From CAVVAL01 sp963742725 (lineage in GTDB: Bacteria > Actinomycetota > Actinomycetes > Mycobacteriales > Cryptosporangiaceae): DNA of 64,000 nucleotides. Under the pieces are notes generated by a model. It did not search any database. It was not told the DNA's origin and saw nothing but the letters and a program-made list of their open reading frames with translations. The translations under genes were made by a program, and so were the position numbers. Location: positions 1,054,001 to 1,118,000 of the forward strand of contig CAVUMX010000003.1 in the NCBI GenBank assembly GCA_963742725.1, read 5' to 3'. Below are positions 18,371 to 26,301 of this stretch, piece after piece; the stretch's first letter is position 1; each line of letters begins with the position of its first letter.

Positions 18371-19333
18371 GTGCGGGTGAGGAGTGTCGTGGACGAGGTC
18401 GTGGCCGGAGCGGACGTGTCCGGGCACGGCGACGGCACCCAGGGCATGCCGTTCCACGTCGCCCTGCGCGCCGCGATCGAGGCGCGCGGCCTGACGCTGG
18501 AACGGTTGCAGCACCGGCTCGCGCAGCGCGGCATCCGCGTGTCGATGACCAGCCTGAGCTACTGGCAGCACGGCCGCACCCAACCGGAACGCCCCGACTC
18601 GCTGCGCGCGCTCGGGGTGCTGGAGGAGGTCCTGGACGTGCCGGCCGGCTCGCTGCTGGCGCTGCTCGGCCCACCCCGCCCGCGCGGTCCGCGGAGCCTG
18701 CGGGGCGTCTTCCCGGAGCGTCCGGAGGAGGTCATGGGCCTCGGCGCGCCGCTGTCGGAGATCTTCGACCAGCTGCCGGGGTCGCGCCTGCACGCCCTGG
18801 ACCTGGTGAGCCAGCACGAGACCGTCCACCTCGACGGCGCCGGCCGCCTCGACCACCTCAGCAGCCGGACCCTGGCGGAAGCGCGGATCGACGGCGTCGA
18901 CCGGTACGTGGCGGTCTACCACGGCGACCCGGGCTGCGACGCCGACCGCGTCGGGATCGAGGCGCGGGCGGACTGCGAGGTCGGCCGGGTACTGCGCGAC
19001 CCGGACGCCGGTGTGGTGGTCGCCGAGCTGCGCTTCGGCGGCGAGCTGGCCGCGGGGGAGACGCACCTGTTCGAGTTCGCGTTCGTGGACGGGACGGCGG
19101 ACCTGACGTCCGAGCACGGCCACGGGTTCCGGTGCCGCGTCGACCAGTTCGTGTTGCAGGTACGTTTCGACGCCGCTGCGCTCCCGCTACGGTGCTTCGG
19201 CTTCACCCAGGAGCGGTTGGACGCCGACCGGCGCGTTTCCGGCGACCTGACCCTGTCCGCCTACCACGCCGCCCACCTGGCTGTGGCCGGTATTACCGCA
19301 GGTGGCGTAGGCATCGGCTGGCACTGGGACTAG
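18371..19333 (+). CDS. XRE-type helix-turn-helix protein with unknown C-terminal domain
   Basis: This protein of up to 320 residues has an N-terminal helix-turn-helix of the XRE/Cro kind (MPFHVALRAAIEARGLTLERLQ, then VSMTSLSYWQHGRTQPER). A roughly 200-residue C-terminal domain follows that I do not recognise; it is rich in strands and contains no catalytic signature. Similar two-part proteins in actinomycetes are annotated only as HTH proteins. GTG 18371 is the longest start. GTG 18389 is better supported by GAGGAG about 6 nt before it. It ends 168 bp before the secreted subtilase gene, and a regulatory link is possible but not shown. Confidence 0.75.
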   Translation: MRVRSVVDEVVAGADVSGHGDGTQGMPFHVALRAAIEARGLTLERLQHRLAQRGIRVSMTSLSYWQHGRTQPERPDSLRALGVLEEVLDVPAGSLLALLGPPRPRGPRSLRGVFPERPEEVMGLGAPLSEIFDQLPGSRLHALDLVSQHETVHLDGAGRLDHLSSRTLAEARIDGVDRYVAVYHGDPGCDADRVGIEARADCEVGRVLRDPDAGVVVAELRFGGELAAGETHLFEFAFVDGTADLTSEHGHGFRCRVDQFVLQVRFDAAALPLRCFGFTQERLDADRRVSGDLTLSAYHAAHLAVAGITAGGVGIGWHWD

Positions 19334-19501
19334 GGGCGCCCCGTCCCACGGAGTGGAACACGTAGCGTGTGATCCGGGTTACTGGTGAGTAATTCACTGA
19401 TTGACGCCTACTTCCCGTAGTGAGCTGAACTCGCGTATACCCCTTTCTGTTCTAGTTGTCCGAACCTCCACGCCTAGCCCACCAGCACCAGGAGGAAATC
19501 T
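19334..19501 (+). promoter_or_regulatory. Promoter region of the secreted subtilase
   Basis: This AT-richer 168-bp gap contains GTGAGTAATTCAC (19386-19398), an interrupted palindrome that may be an operator, a TATACC -10-like hexamer near 19435, and a strong AGGAGG ribosome site at 19490-19495 before GTG 19502. The lower GC than its neighbours is usual for a real promoter here. Exact start of transcription cannot be set by eye. Confidence 0.45.
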
Positions 19502-21088
19502 GTGACTAAAAGTCACATCGCCAGGGTCTTAGGATCCGCCGCGGCCGCCGGTCTAGCCGCCGCGCTGATCGTCCCCGGCGCGGCCGCGTCCGCGCCGCAG
19601 GACGGCCGCTTCATCGCCGCGTCGAAGGACCGTGCCATCCCGAACAGCTACATCGTCGTGTTCAAGGACACCGCCTCGCTGCGCGCCACCGCCACGGTCG
19701 GCAGCGCCGCGCGTGAGCTGTCCGGCAAGCACGGTGCCAAGCTCGGCCGCACCTACACGTCGAGCGTCCGCGGCTTCTCGGCCACGGTCTCCGAGGCCAA
19801 GGCCCGGGAGATCGCGAAGGACTCGCGCGTCGCCTACGTGCAGCAGAACGGCAAGGTCCGCGCCTCGGACACGCAGAGCGGCGCGACCTGGGGCATCGAC
19901 CGGATCGACCAGCGGGCACTGCCGCTGTCGACGACGTACACGTACGGCACGACCGCCAGCAACGTCTCGGCGTACGTGGTCGACACCGGCATCCGCGCCA
20001 GCCACAGCCAGTTCGGCGGCCGGGCGAAGTCCGGGTACGACTTCATCGACAACGACGCCAACTCCGACGACGGCAACGGCCACGGCACGCACGTCGCCGG
20101 CACCATCGGCGGCTCGACGTACGGCGTCGCGAAGGGCGTGACGCTCTACGGCGTCCGCGTCCTCGACAACGACGGGTTCGGCACCGACGCGGGCGTCATC
20201 GCCGGCATCGACTGGGTGACCACGAACGCGAAGAAGCCGGCCGTGGCCAACATGAGCCTCGGCGGCGACGCCAGCACGGCCCTGGACGACGCGGTGAAGC
20301 GCTCGATCGCGGCCGGCATCACGTACGGCATCGCGGCGGGCAACGACACCGTCGACGCCTGCACCCAGTCGCCGAGCCGGGTGCCCGAGGGCATCACGGT
20401 GGGTTCAACGACCCGCACGGACGCCGCGTCCGACTTCTCGAACTACGGCTCGTGCCTCGACATCTTCGCGCCCGGATCGAGCATCACGTCGAGCTGGAAC
20501 ACCAGCGACAGCGCCACCAGCACGATCAGTGGCACGTCGATGGCCACCCCGCACGTCGTCGGCGCGGCGGCGCTCTACCTGGCCGCCAACCCGTCGGCCA
20601 CGCCGGCCCAGGTCCGGGACGCGCTCGTGAACGGCGCCACGACGGGCGTCGTCACCAGCGCCGGCACCGGATCGCCGAACCGCCTGCTCTACACCGGTAC
20701 CGGCACCACGCCGACCCCGTCGCCCACCGCGAGCCCGGGCGGCGGCACGTTCACCAACGGCACCGACGTCGCGATCCCGGACGCCGGCGCCGCCGTGACC
20801 AGCTCGATCGCGGTCACCGGTGTGAGCGGCAACGCGCCGTCCACGCTCAAGGTCACGGTCGACGTGCGGCACACCTACCGCGGCGACATCGTCCTGGACC
20901 TGGTCGCCCCGGACGGCACCGCGTACCGGCTGAAGGCCGCCTCCAGCGCGGACTCGTCCGACAACGTCGCCGCCACGTACACCGTCAACGCCTCCAGCGA
21001 GGTCGCGAACGGCACCTGGAAGCTCCGCGCCCAGGACCTGTACGCGGCGGACACGGGTTACATCAACTCGTGGACCCTGCAGTTCTGA
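19502..21088 (+). CDS. Secreted S8 family serine protease (subtilase) with P/homoB domain
   Basis: This 528-residue protease has a Sec signal peptide (about 1-30), an inhibitor I9 propeptide (about 45-120, SYIVVFKDT...GFSATVSE), and the S8A catalytic domain with Asp161 (VVDTGI), His197 (GHGTHVAGT), oxyanion Asn281 and Ser346 (GTSMATP). A Thr/Pro/Ser linker leads to a C-terminal P/homoB domain (about 415-528; VDVRHTYRGDIVLDLVAPDG). It is an extracellular endopeptidase of the proteinase K/aqualysin kind. Start GTG 19502 follows AGGAGG. The 64-bp family 2 palindrome 30 bp after the stop may terminate it. Confidence 0.95.
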   Translation: MTKSHIARVLGSAAAAGLAAALIVPGAAASAPQDGRFIAASKDRAIPNSYIVVFKDTASLRATATVGSAARELSGKHGAKLGRTYTSSVRGFSATVSEAKAREIAKDSRVAYVQQNGKVRASDTQSGATWGIDRIDQRALPLSTTYTYGTTASNVSAYVVDTGIRASHSQFGGRAKSGYDFIDNDANSDDGNGHGTHVAGTIGGSTYGVAKGVTLYGVRVLDNDGFGTDAGVIAGIDWVTTNAKKPAVANMSLGGDASTALDDAVKRSIAAGITYGIAAGNDTVDACTQSPSRVPEGITVGSTTRTDAASDFSNYGSCLDIFAPGSSITSSWNTSDSATSTISGTSMATPHVVGAAALYLAANPSATPAQVRDALVNGATTGVVTSAGTGSPNRLLYTGTGTTPTPSPTASPGGGTFTNGTDVAIPDAGAAVTSSIAVTGVSGNAPSTLKVTVDVRHTYRGDIVLDLVAPDGTAYRLKAASSADSSDNVAATYTVNASSEVANGTWKLRAQDLYAADTGYINSWTLQF

Positions 21089-21118
21089 TCTGAGGTAGTC
21101 ACGCGGCGCCCGCCCCCT

Positions 21119-21182
21119 CCCCGACTTTCGGACTTTTGAGGGTGCGGGCGCCGCTGCGACCCTCAAAAGTCCGAAACTGGGG
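21119..21182. repeat. 64-bp palindromic element, family 2, copy 1
   Basis: An 18-bp perfect inverted repeat (TTTCGGACTTTTGAGGGT at 21126-21143 and its complement at 21159-21176) encloses a 15-nt GC-rich loop, flanked by CCCCGAC and CTGGGG. It lies between the convergent protease and decarboxylase genes. Copies 2 and 3 are at 57446-57509 and 61932-61995. The total length, 64 bp, is the same in all three. Confidence 0.85.
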
Positions 21183-21219
21183 GGCGTGGCGCTCGCGGGG
21201 GCGGGCGCGGGGCGGCGGG

Positions 21220-22584
21220 TCAGGCGTCGGCGGCCAGGGCGGTGATCCGCGCGTGGAGCCAGTCGAGGTGGTCCTCGTTCTCCGGCTTCATCAGGACGCT
21301 GCGCAGGATGCGGCCCCGCTCGACGTCCGCCTCGACGGTGTGGCCGCGCGTGCCCAGTGCGTCGCCGGTGACGGCGTAGGTGGCGAGGAAGACGGGGTCG
21401 TCCTTGTCCTCCATGCCACGGTCCATGATGGACCCGGACGCCGCGTCGATGCGGGACAGCGTCGCCGGCGTGACCCGCGGCAGGTACGTCACGATGTCCA
21501 GCTCCGGTGGCTGGTAGAGCGCGAGCGCGGGCGACTCGTCCAGGAGCGTGGCCCACCGCAGCGCCGCCCGGCGGCCGGGCCGCAGTACCGCGCCGAGCCC
21601 GTCCGGGGTGGGTGGGATGAGCCGGAACGTCAGCCACAGGGCGGCCGCCGCCGCGCCGGCCCGGCTGCATTCGAGCGATATCTCGCCGAGGTGCAGCTCG
21701 TCGGACGTGAAGTAGGTGTACGGCGAGTCGTGCTGGTAGAACCGCCCCACGGACGGGTCGCGGAACAGCACGGCACCGCACCCGTACGGCTGGAGCCCGT
21801 GCTTGTGGGGGTCGACGACGATCGAGTCGCACTGCGCGATCGCCCGCCAGGGAGCCGCGGCGACCCCGTCGGCGCTGTCGTCGGCGATCAGCGTGAAGAA
21901 GCCGCCGTACGCCGCGTCGACGTGCAGCCGCACCCCGTACCTCTCGCGCAGCGCGAGGGCTTCGTGCACCGGGTCGACCGCGCCGAGCCCCGTGGTGCCG
22001 GTGGTCAGCACGACCGTGCCGATCCGGCCGCCGCGCAGCAGGTCCTCCAGGGCGTCGAGATCCATCCGGCCGCCCGCGTCGGTCGGCACGGCATGGCCCT
22101 TGACGCCGATGAGCTGGCACATGCGCGCGTGCGTGTAGTGGCTGTCGGCGCTGTACGCGACGCCCAGCTCGGGGTGCGTCTCCCGGGCCACGAACAGCGC
22201 TTCGAGGTTGGCGATCGTGCCGCTGGTCGTGAGATGGCCGAGGTGCTCGCCGTACCCGAACATCGCGGCGAGCGCGGCGACGACCTCCTTCTCCATCGCG
22301 GCCGTGGCCGGGCCACCGTCCAGCGCGTGGTTGTTGGGGTTGATCTGCGCGGCCGCGAGGTGCCCGGCGAGCGCCGCCGGGTGGGGTGGCTTGAGCATCT
22401 GGCCGGCGTAGCGCGGGTGGAAGAACGGGTAGTTGTCGCGCAACCGCTCGGCCAGTTCGCCGAACGCCTCGTCGAAGCGTTCCTGGCTGACGTCGAGCGC
22501 CGGGTGTGTGGTGTAGTCGCCGTACGTCGCCGCCCACTGCTCGTGGGCGTCGACGGCCGTGCCGAGCCAGCGCCTCAGGTCCAC
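21220..22584 (-). CDS. PLP-dependent group II decarboxylase family protein
   Basis: This 454-residue enzyme is of the aspartate-aminotransferase fold, in the glutamate/tyrosine/aromatic amino acid decarboxylase group. Seen: FHPRYAGQM near the N-terminus, HLTTSGTIANLEAL, HVDAAYGGF with the PLP-ring Asp, and the Schiff-base Lys261 in VDPHKHGLQPYGCG. The substrate cannot be assigned by eye; glutamate or an aromatic amino acid are candidates. GTG 22584 has GGAGG 6 nt upstream. It stands alone between the protease and the CBM2 gene. Confidence 0.88.
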   Translation of the reverse strand: MDLRRWLGTAVDAHEQWAATYGDYTTHPALDVSQERFDEAFGELAERLRDNYPFFHPRYAGQMLKPPHPAALAGHLAAAQINPNNHALDGGPATAAMEKEVVAALAAMFGYGEHLGHLTTSGTIANLEALFVARETHPELGVAYSADSHYTHARMCQLIGVKGHAVPTDAGGRMDLDALEDLLRGGRIGTVVLTTGTTGLGAVDPVHEALALRERYGVRLHVDAAYGGFFTLIADDSADGVAAAPWRAIAQCDSIVVDPHKHGLQPYGCGAVLFRDPSVGRFYQHDSPYTYFTSDELHLGEISLECSRAGAAAAALWLTFRLIPPTPDGLGAVLRPGRRAALRWATLLDESPALALYQPPELDIVTYLPRVTPATLSRIDAASGSIMDRGMEDKDDPVFLATYAVTGDALGTRGHTVEADVERGRILRSVLMKPENEDHLDWLHARITALAADA

Positions 22585-22623
22585 TGCCGCCTCCAGGGCC
22601 GATAACGTTTGGACCCGAACAGA

Positions 22624-23361
22624 CTACCGTGGATCGGCCCGCTGACCGTCCCGCCCCGTGCCGCACGGCGAGCCGTTGAGGCTGAAGCTGACCGGATCGG
22701 TGTTGGGGTCCGCGGCCGTCGCCTCGAATCCGACGGTGACCGTTTCGCCCGAGTCGAGCTGGCCGTTCCAGCCGTCGTCGCGGAGGGTCACGGCGCGCCC
22801 GCTCTGGCTGTGCCGGGCGTTCCACGCCTGCCGGACCACCTGGTCGCCCCGGAAGCTCCACCGGACCGCCCAGCCGTTGACCGTCGCCCGGCCGCGGTTG
22901 GTGAGTTCGAGGCGGACCTGGTGCCCCTGCTCCCACGACGAGGTGCGGGTGTAGGCCACCCGGCAGTCGATCGCCGGTGCCGGCGGGCGGGTCGGCGTTC
23001 CCTGGCTGGGCCGGGGTCGTGGCCTGTTGCCCGACGGGGCGTCGTCGCCGCCTGGTTCGTTGATCACCGGGGGCGTCGACGAGGACGGCGACGTGCTGGT
23101 GGACGGGCTCTGCTCGGGCCCGACCGTCAGCGAGACGCCCGGTTCGGGGCTGCCCGTGCGGCCGGTCGGCTCCGGCCCGGGCAGCGTGATGCCGCCGGAG
23201 CCCCGGCCCTCCGGTTCGGACCGGAACCAGTACGTCGCGGGGCCGGTGCCCAGCGCGATGGCCACCAGCAGCACCACCATGCTCAGTACCAGCAGTTTCC
23301 AGCCCAGCGGTCGGTCCATCCATGATGGAGCCCGTGCCGCGGGTGGCCGCCGGGCATCCAT
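22624..23361 (-). CDS. Membrane-anchored protein with C-terminal CBM2-type cellulose-binding domain
   Basis: About 245 residues: a short basic N-terminus, one membrane segment (KLLVLSMVVLLVAIALG), a Ser/Thr/Pro/Gly linker (about 45-145), and a family 2-like carbohydrate-binding module at about 146-240. The module is bounded by two cysteines (IDCRVAY, NGSPCG) and has the exposed Trp residues of the family (SSWEQG, NGWAVRWSF, WNGQL). There is no catalytic domain. It may fasten cellulose to the cell surface. ATG 23361 is chosen because the upstream extension is not signal-like. The gene ends 39 bp before the decarboxylase start on the same strand. Confidence 0.8.
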   Translation of the reverse strand: MDARRPPAARAPSWMDRPLGWKLLVLSMVVLLVAIALGTGPATYWFRSEPEGRGSGGITLPGPEPTGRTGSPEPGVSLTVGPEQSPSTSTSPSSSTPPVINEPGGDDAPSGNRPRPRPSQGTPTRPPAPAIDCRVAYTRTSSWEQGHQVRLELTNRGRATVNGWAVRWSFRGDQVVRQAWNARHSQSGRAVTLRDDGWNGQLDSGETVTVGFEATAADPNTDPVSFSLNGSPCGTGRDGQRADPR

Positions 23362-23489
23362 CTCGCGTCGTTCGTTGTTGTGCCGCCCCACGTGGCCGTG
23401 CCTCCACAATGGTCCGTGGTGAACGGCGATAACCGTATTGGGTCGGTGGGCGATTCCATCAGGCACCCCCCGACATTCCCGACAGGTGC

Positions 23490-23525
23490 GACGCGGCGCG
23501 CCGGTGCGGTCCGGCGCGCCGCGTC
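23490..23525. terminator. 15-bp perfect hairpin after the glycosidase gene
   Basis: GACGCGGCGCGCCGG (23490-23504) and CCGGCGCGCCGCGTC (23511-23525) are perfect complements round a 6-nt loop, 11 bp past the stop of the minus-strand glycosidase. There is no U tract, which is common for actinobacterial terminators. Confidence 0.7.
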
Positions 23526-23536
23526 AGTCGGGCGGG

Positions 23537-25714
23537 TCAGCCCTGGGCTATCTCCAGGTAGTCGACGTTCGGACCGCCGCCGGCCGTCGTCGCCGTGGCC
23601 GTCACCGTGTTCGATCCGGCGGACAGGACGGTAGGCAGCGTGACCGTGGCCCAGGACGGCCACGCGCCGGTGCTGGGGAACGACAGCGCCGCCGCGACGA
23701 CCGTCCCGTTCACGCGGATCTCCATGGGCCGGTCGGCGGTCGTGCCGTTGGCGTACCGGAACCGCAGCGTCACCGGCCCGGCCGCCGTCGCGGGAACACT
23801 CCACTGCACCGCGCTGCCCACGGTGTTGGCGTAGTTCACGAACCCGGTGCCGGAGTAGCCGGCGTGGTTCGAGTCGACCGTGCCCTGGGTGATCGTCGCG
23901 TTCTCGGCCTCGAAACGGCCGGGTTCCGGATCCGGGTCGGGGTTGCCGCTGGCCGCGTAGCTGCCGGCCACCCACGCGTCGTCGATCCGCACCCGGTTGC
24001 CGGAGTACACGCTGGTGGCCTCCAGCCGGACGTGCCTGGCCGTCGTCGCGGGGATGTCGATGATCTGGACGCCCCGGTGGTTCGGCAGGTTGCCCGTCTT
24101 CACGGGCGTGCCCCAGTCGGTGCCGTTCGCCGAGACGTACACCCGGTACCCGTTGATCCGGGCGGACGAGCCGGCCGGGTACGTGACCGAGTTCTCCCGC
24201 TGGTTGATCCCGAGGTACTGGATCCGCTTCGACGAACCGAGGTCGAACCGGAGCGACGCCGGCATCGTGCCGTTGTTGTCCCAGTAGGTCAGGTAGCTGC
24301 CGTCGGCGCCGTGCGAGGCGGTGTGGCCGGACGCCGACGAGCTGGCGCTCATCGTGTACGACGACGCCGGGTAGATGCCCTCGCGGCCGGCGGTCTCCAC
24401 CTTGAACACGGTGTCGTACTGGTCCCAGCTGGACACTCCGTTGAGCGTCAGCGTGCCGCCCGACTGGGTGAAGCTCACGGCCGCGCCGCCGCGCAGGTTC
24501 GTCACGCGGCTGATCTTGTAGCCGTTGTCACGCAGCCGCAGCGTGGTCCCGGACGGCCGGTTGATGACGTGGATGTAGTGCAGGTTCGGGTTCGTCTTGC
24601 TGACGGTCGTCACGCCGTGCGCGCCGTCGTTCCAGAAGCCCGGGTCCAGCCCGCCCCACTCGTACCCGCCGCCGTTCACCGGGCCGAGCGACTCCCAGAT
24701 CTGCCCCAGGTACCCGTTGGCGAAGTTGTTGAAGGTGACCTGGTTGGGCGGGAACCGGCCGTTCTTCATGGCGGTCTCGGCCATCAGCGCCTTGACGTTG
24801 GACCCGACGTTCGTGATGAGCCGGCCGAGCGTCAGCTTGTAGTCGACGGAGGTGTCCGAGCCGCCGTACCACCACGGGCCGCCGCTCGGCAGCTTGAAGC
24901 ACGCCTCCAGCAGGCGCGGCGCCGCCGTGTAGACGGCCTGGGGGTAGTCGTAGTTCGGCGTCATGCCGGTCTTCTGCTCGTTGCTGATCATGTCCATGAT
25001 CGGCGTGTCTTCGTTGTTGTTGCTGAGCGTGAAGTTCGGCCGGTCCTGGCGGATCCGTTGGTAGAGGCCGTTCTGCTCCCAGTACGCGTTGTCGTTGTCG
25101 ATCCAGAAGCCCGCGAGGTTCGGGTACCGCTGCATCACCTCGATGAAGTTGTCCTGGCTGAACTCGCCGAAGCCGGGGCGTTCGTGCAGGTTGACGCTCT
25201 TGCCCTTGTAGGACGAGTACGCGGAGGAGTTGAGCCAGCTCTGCCCGGAGCCCAGGCCCTCGTTCCACCACTGTGGATCGTCGGTCATGTAGAGGATGAC
25301 CTTCAGCCCGCCGGCCGTGGCCGCGGCGATCGTCTCGCCGAGGAAGTCGCGGTTGGTGCGGCAGCTGCCGGGGATCGAGGACGGCCACGCCCGCGCGTAG
25401 CCGAGGCGGCTGTGGAACGAGGCGAAGACGAGGTACTGCGTGTGCAGCTTCTTCGCCTCCTGCACCCAGTAGTTCGGGTCCCACCCCCCGCTGGTCACCG
25501 CGGACTCCCACGCGCTGCAACTGGTGTGCGCGGGCGACGTGCGCATCCCCCAGTGCAGGAACAGGCCGGCGGTCGAACTGCGCAGGAACTCCTGCCGTGG
25601 ATGGGTGAGTTCGGCGTGCGCGGCCGGGGTCTCGACCAGGGCGACCAACGATCCGGCGGCGACCGCCAAGGCGGTGGCGTAGGCAACGAACCGTCTGCGA
25701 AATCTCCGTTGCAT
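23537..25714 (-). CDS. Secreted GH29-like glycosidase with F5/8C and CBM35-like modules
   Basis: This 725-residue secreted protein has a signal peptide (1-34), then a barrel-like catalytic domain to about 420 with GLFLHWGMRTSP, YLVFASFHSRLG, LKVILYMTDDPQWW and GFWIDNDNAYW. These recall alpha-L-fucosidase (GH29) enzymes, where an Asp in a similar strand is the nucleophile. A discoidin/F5-8C module follows (about 455-590; LRFDLGSSKRIQYLGI, ARHVRLEATSVY), then a CBM35/CBM6-like module (about 605-725; FEAENATITQGTV). That module is close in sequence to the N-terminal module of the GH5 cellulase in this window. Substrate is uncertain. Confidence 0.78.
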   Translation of the reverse strand: MQRRFRRRFVAYATALAVAAGSLVALVETPAAHAELTHPRQEFLRSSTAGLFLHWGMRTSPAHTSCSAWESAVTSGGWDPNYWVQEAKKLHTQYLVFASFHSRLGYARAWPSSIPGSCRTNRDFLGETIAAATAGGLKVILYMTDDPQWWNEGLGSGQSWLNSSAYSSYKGKSVNLHERPGFGEFSQDNFIEVMQRYPNLAGFWIDNDNAYWEQNGLYQRIRQDRPNFTLSNNNEDTPIMDMISNEQKTGMTPNYDYPQAVYTAAPRLLEACFKLPSGGPWWYGGSDTSVDYKLTLGRLITNVGSNVKALMAETAMKNGRFPPNQVTFNNFANGYLGQIWESLGPVNGGGYEWGGLDPGFWNDGAHGVTTVSKTNPNLHYIHVINRPSGTTLRLRDNGYKISRVTNLRGGAAVSFTQSGGTLTLNGVSSWDQYDTVFKVETAGREGIYPASSYTMSASSSASGHTASHGADGSYLTYWDNNGTMPASLRFDLGSSKRIQYLGINQRENSVTYPAGSSARINGYRVYVSANGTDWGTPVKTGNLPNHRGVQIIDIPATTARHVRLEATSVYSGNRVRIDDAWVAGSYAASGNPDPDPEPGRFEAENATITQGTVDSNHAGYSGTGFVNYANTVGSAVQWSVPATAAGPVTLRFRYANGTTADRPMEIRVNGTVVAAALSFPSTGAWPSWATVTLPTVLSAGSNTVTATATTAGGGPNVDYLEIAQG

Positions 25715-26023
25715 GGCGCGTCCTCTCCGACCTGAGGCGGCGAAAGGTCCGACTTAACATGTCGGGCGGGTTACAGGGTGCCGATGAAGTGCGAGGAAGG
25801 TCAACAAATTCCCGCGAAATTGATCAGACCTTCGTAGGTTTTTGTTCGGTAGTGGGCGGTCTTAGCCCGGCCGGGTACCTTACGTCGCCTCAGGCCGCCC
25901 GTACGGCCGCGTAAGGTAGCTGCGCCCGCCCAAGATGAGGCATCGGCCCAATGTGGCGGCCCCACCTTCACGCGGATCGTCGTACTCGACAGCGAGACGA
26001 CGAGACACGAAGAGGTGGGCACG
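25715..26023. other. Divergent intergenic region with a TACCTTACG cruciform
   Basis: This 309-bp region separates the glycosidase and the small-protein/LAL genes. TACCTTACG (25876-25884) pairs with CGTAAGGTA (25910-25918), and inside the arms GGCCG/CGGCC (25893-25897, 25904-25908) pair again. A second weaker pair, GAAGGTC and GACCTTC, flanks 25802-25826. These may be operators or a small structured transcript. I see no gene; the AT-rich part 25755-25850 probably holds the glycosidase promoter. Confidence 0.45.
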
Positions 26024-26233
26024 ATGCTCAGCACCTACGACACACTCCTTCTCCCCGGTGGCGAGGACCGCGGCGCCCGGCTGCGGGCCGAGGCCGACCA
26101 CGAGCGGCTTGTCGCGGCGGTCCGCACCGAGCCCGTCGAGAACGGGGCGCGCTGGTGGCGGCAACGCATCCGGTTCTGGGGGCACGAATCCGTACCGGCC
26201 GCGGGAGCCCGGCGCGTAGCGCTCCGGCCGTGA
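26024..26233 (+). CDS. Small uncharacterised protein
   Basis: A 69-residue protein beginning MLSTYDTLLLPGGEDRG, preceded by a good ribosome site (GAGGTGGG, 26013-26020). It is basic in the second half (RWWRQRIRFWGHE), has no signal peptide or clear membrane segment, and resembles in style the short proteins of unknown role common in actinomycetes. It ends about 70 bp before the LAL regulator on the same strand, whose frame is open from here on. No function proposed. Confidence 0.6.
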   Translation: MLSTYDTLLLPGGEDRGARLRAEADHERLVAAVRTEPVENGARWWRQRIRFWGHESVPAAGARRVALRP

Positions 26234-26301
26234 GCCAGCCTTCCGGCGGCGTCGGCGGCGGCTCGGCCGGTGGCGTCGTCGAGTTGTCGGAGCGGCGTGG
26301 C

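Noticed and set aside
21136..22605. Plus-strand 489-codon frame across the decarboxylase
   Set aside because: Antisense shadow; its SKVRNWG start is merely the translated palindromic element.
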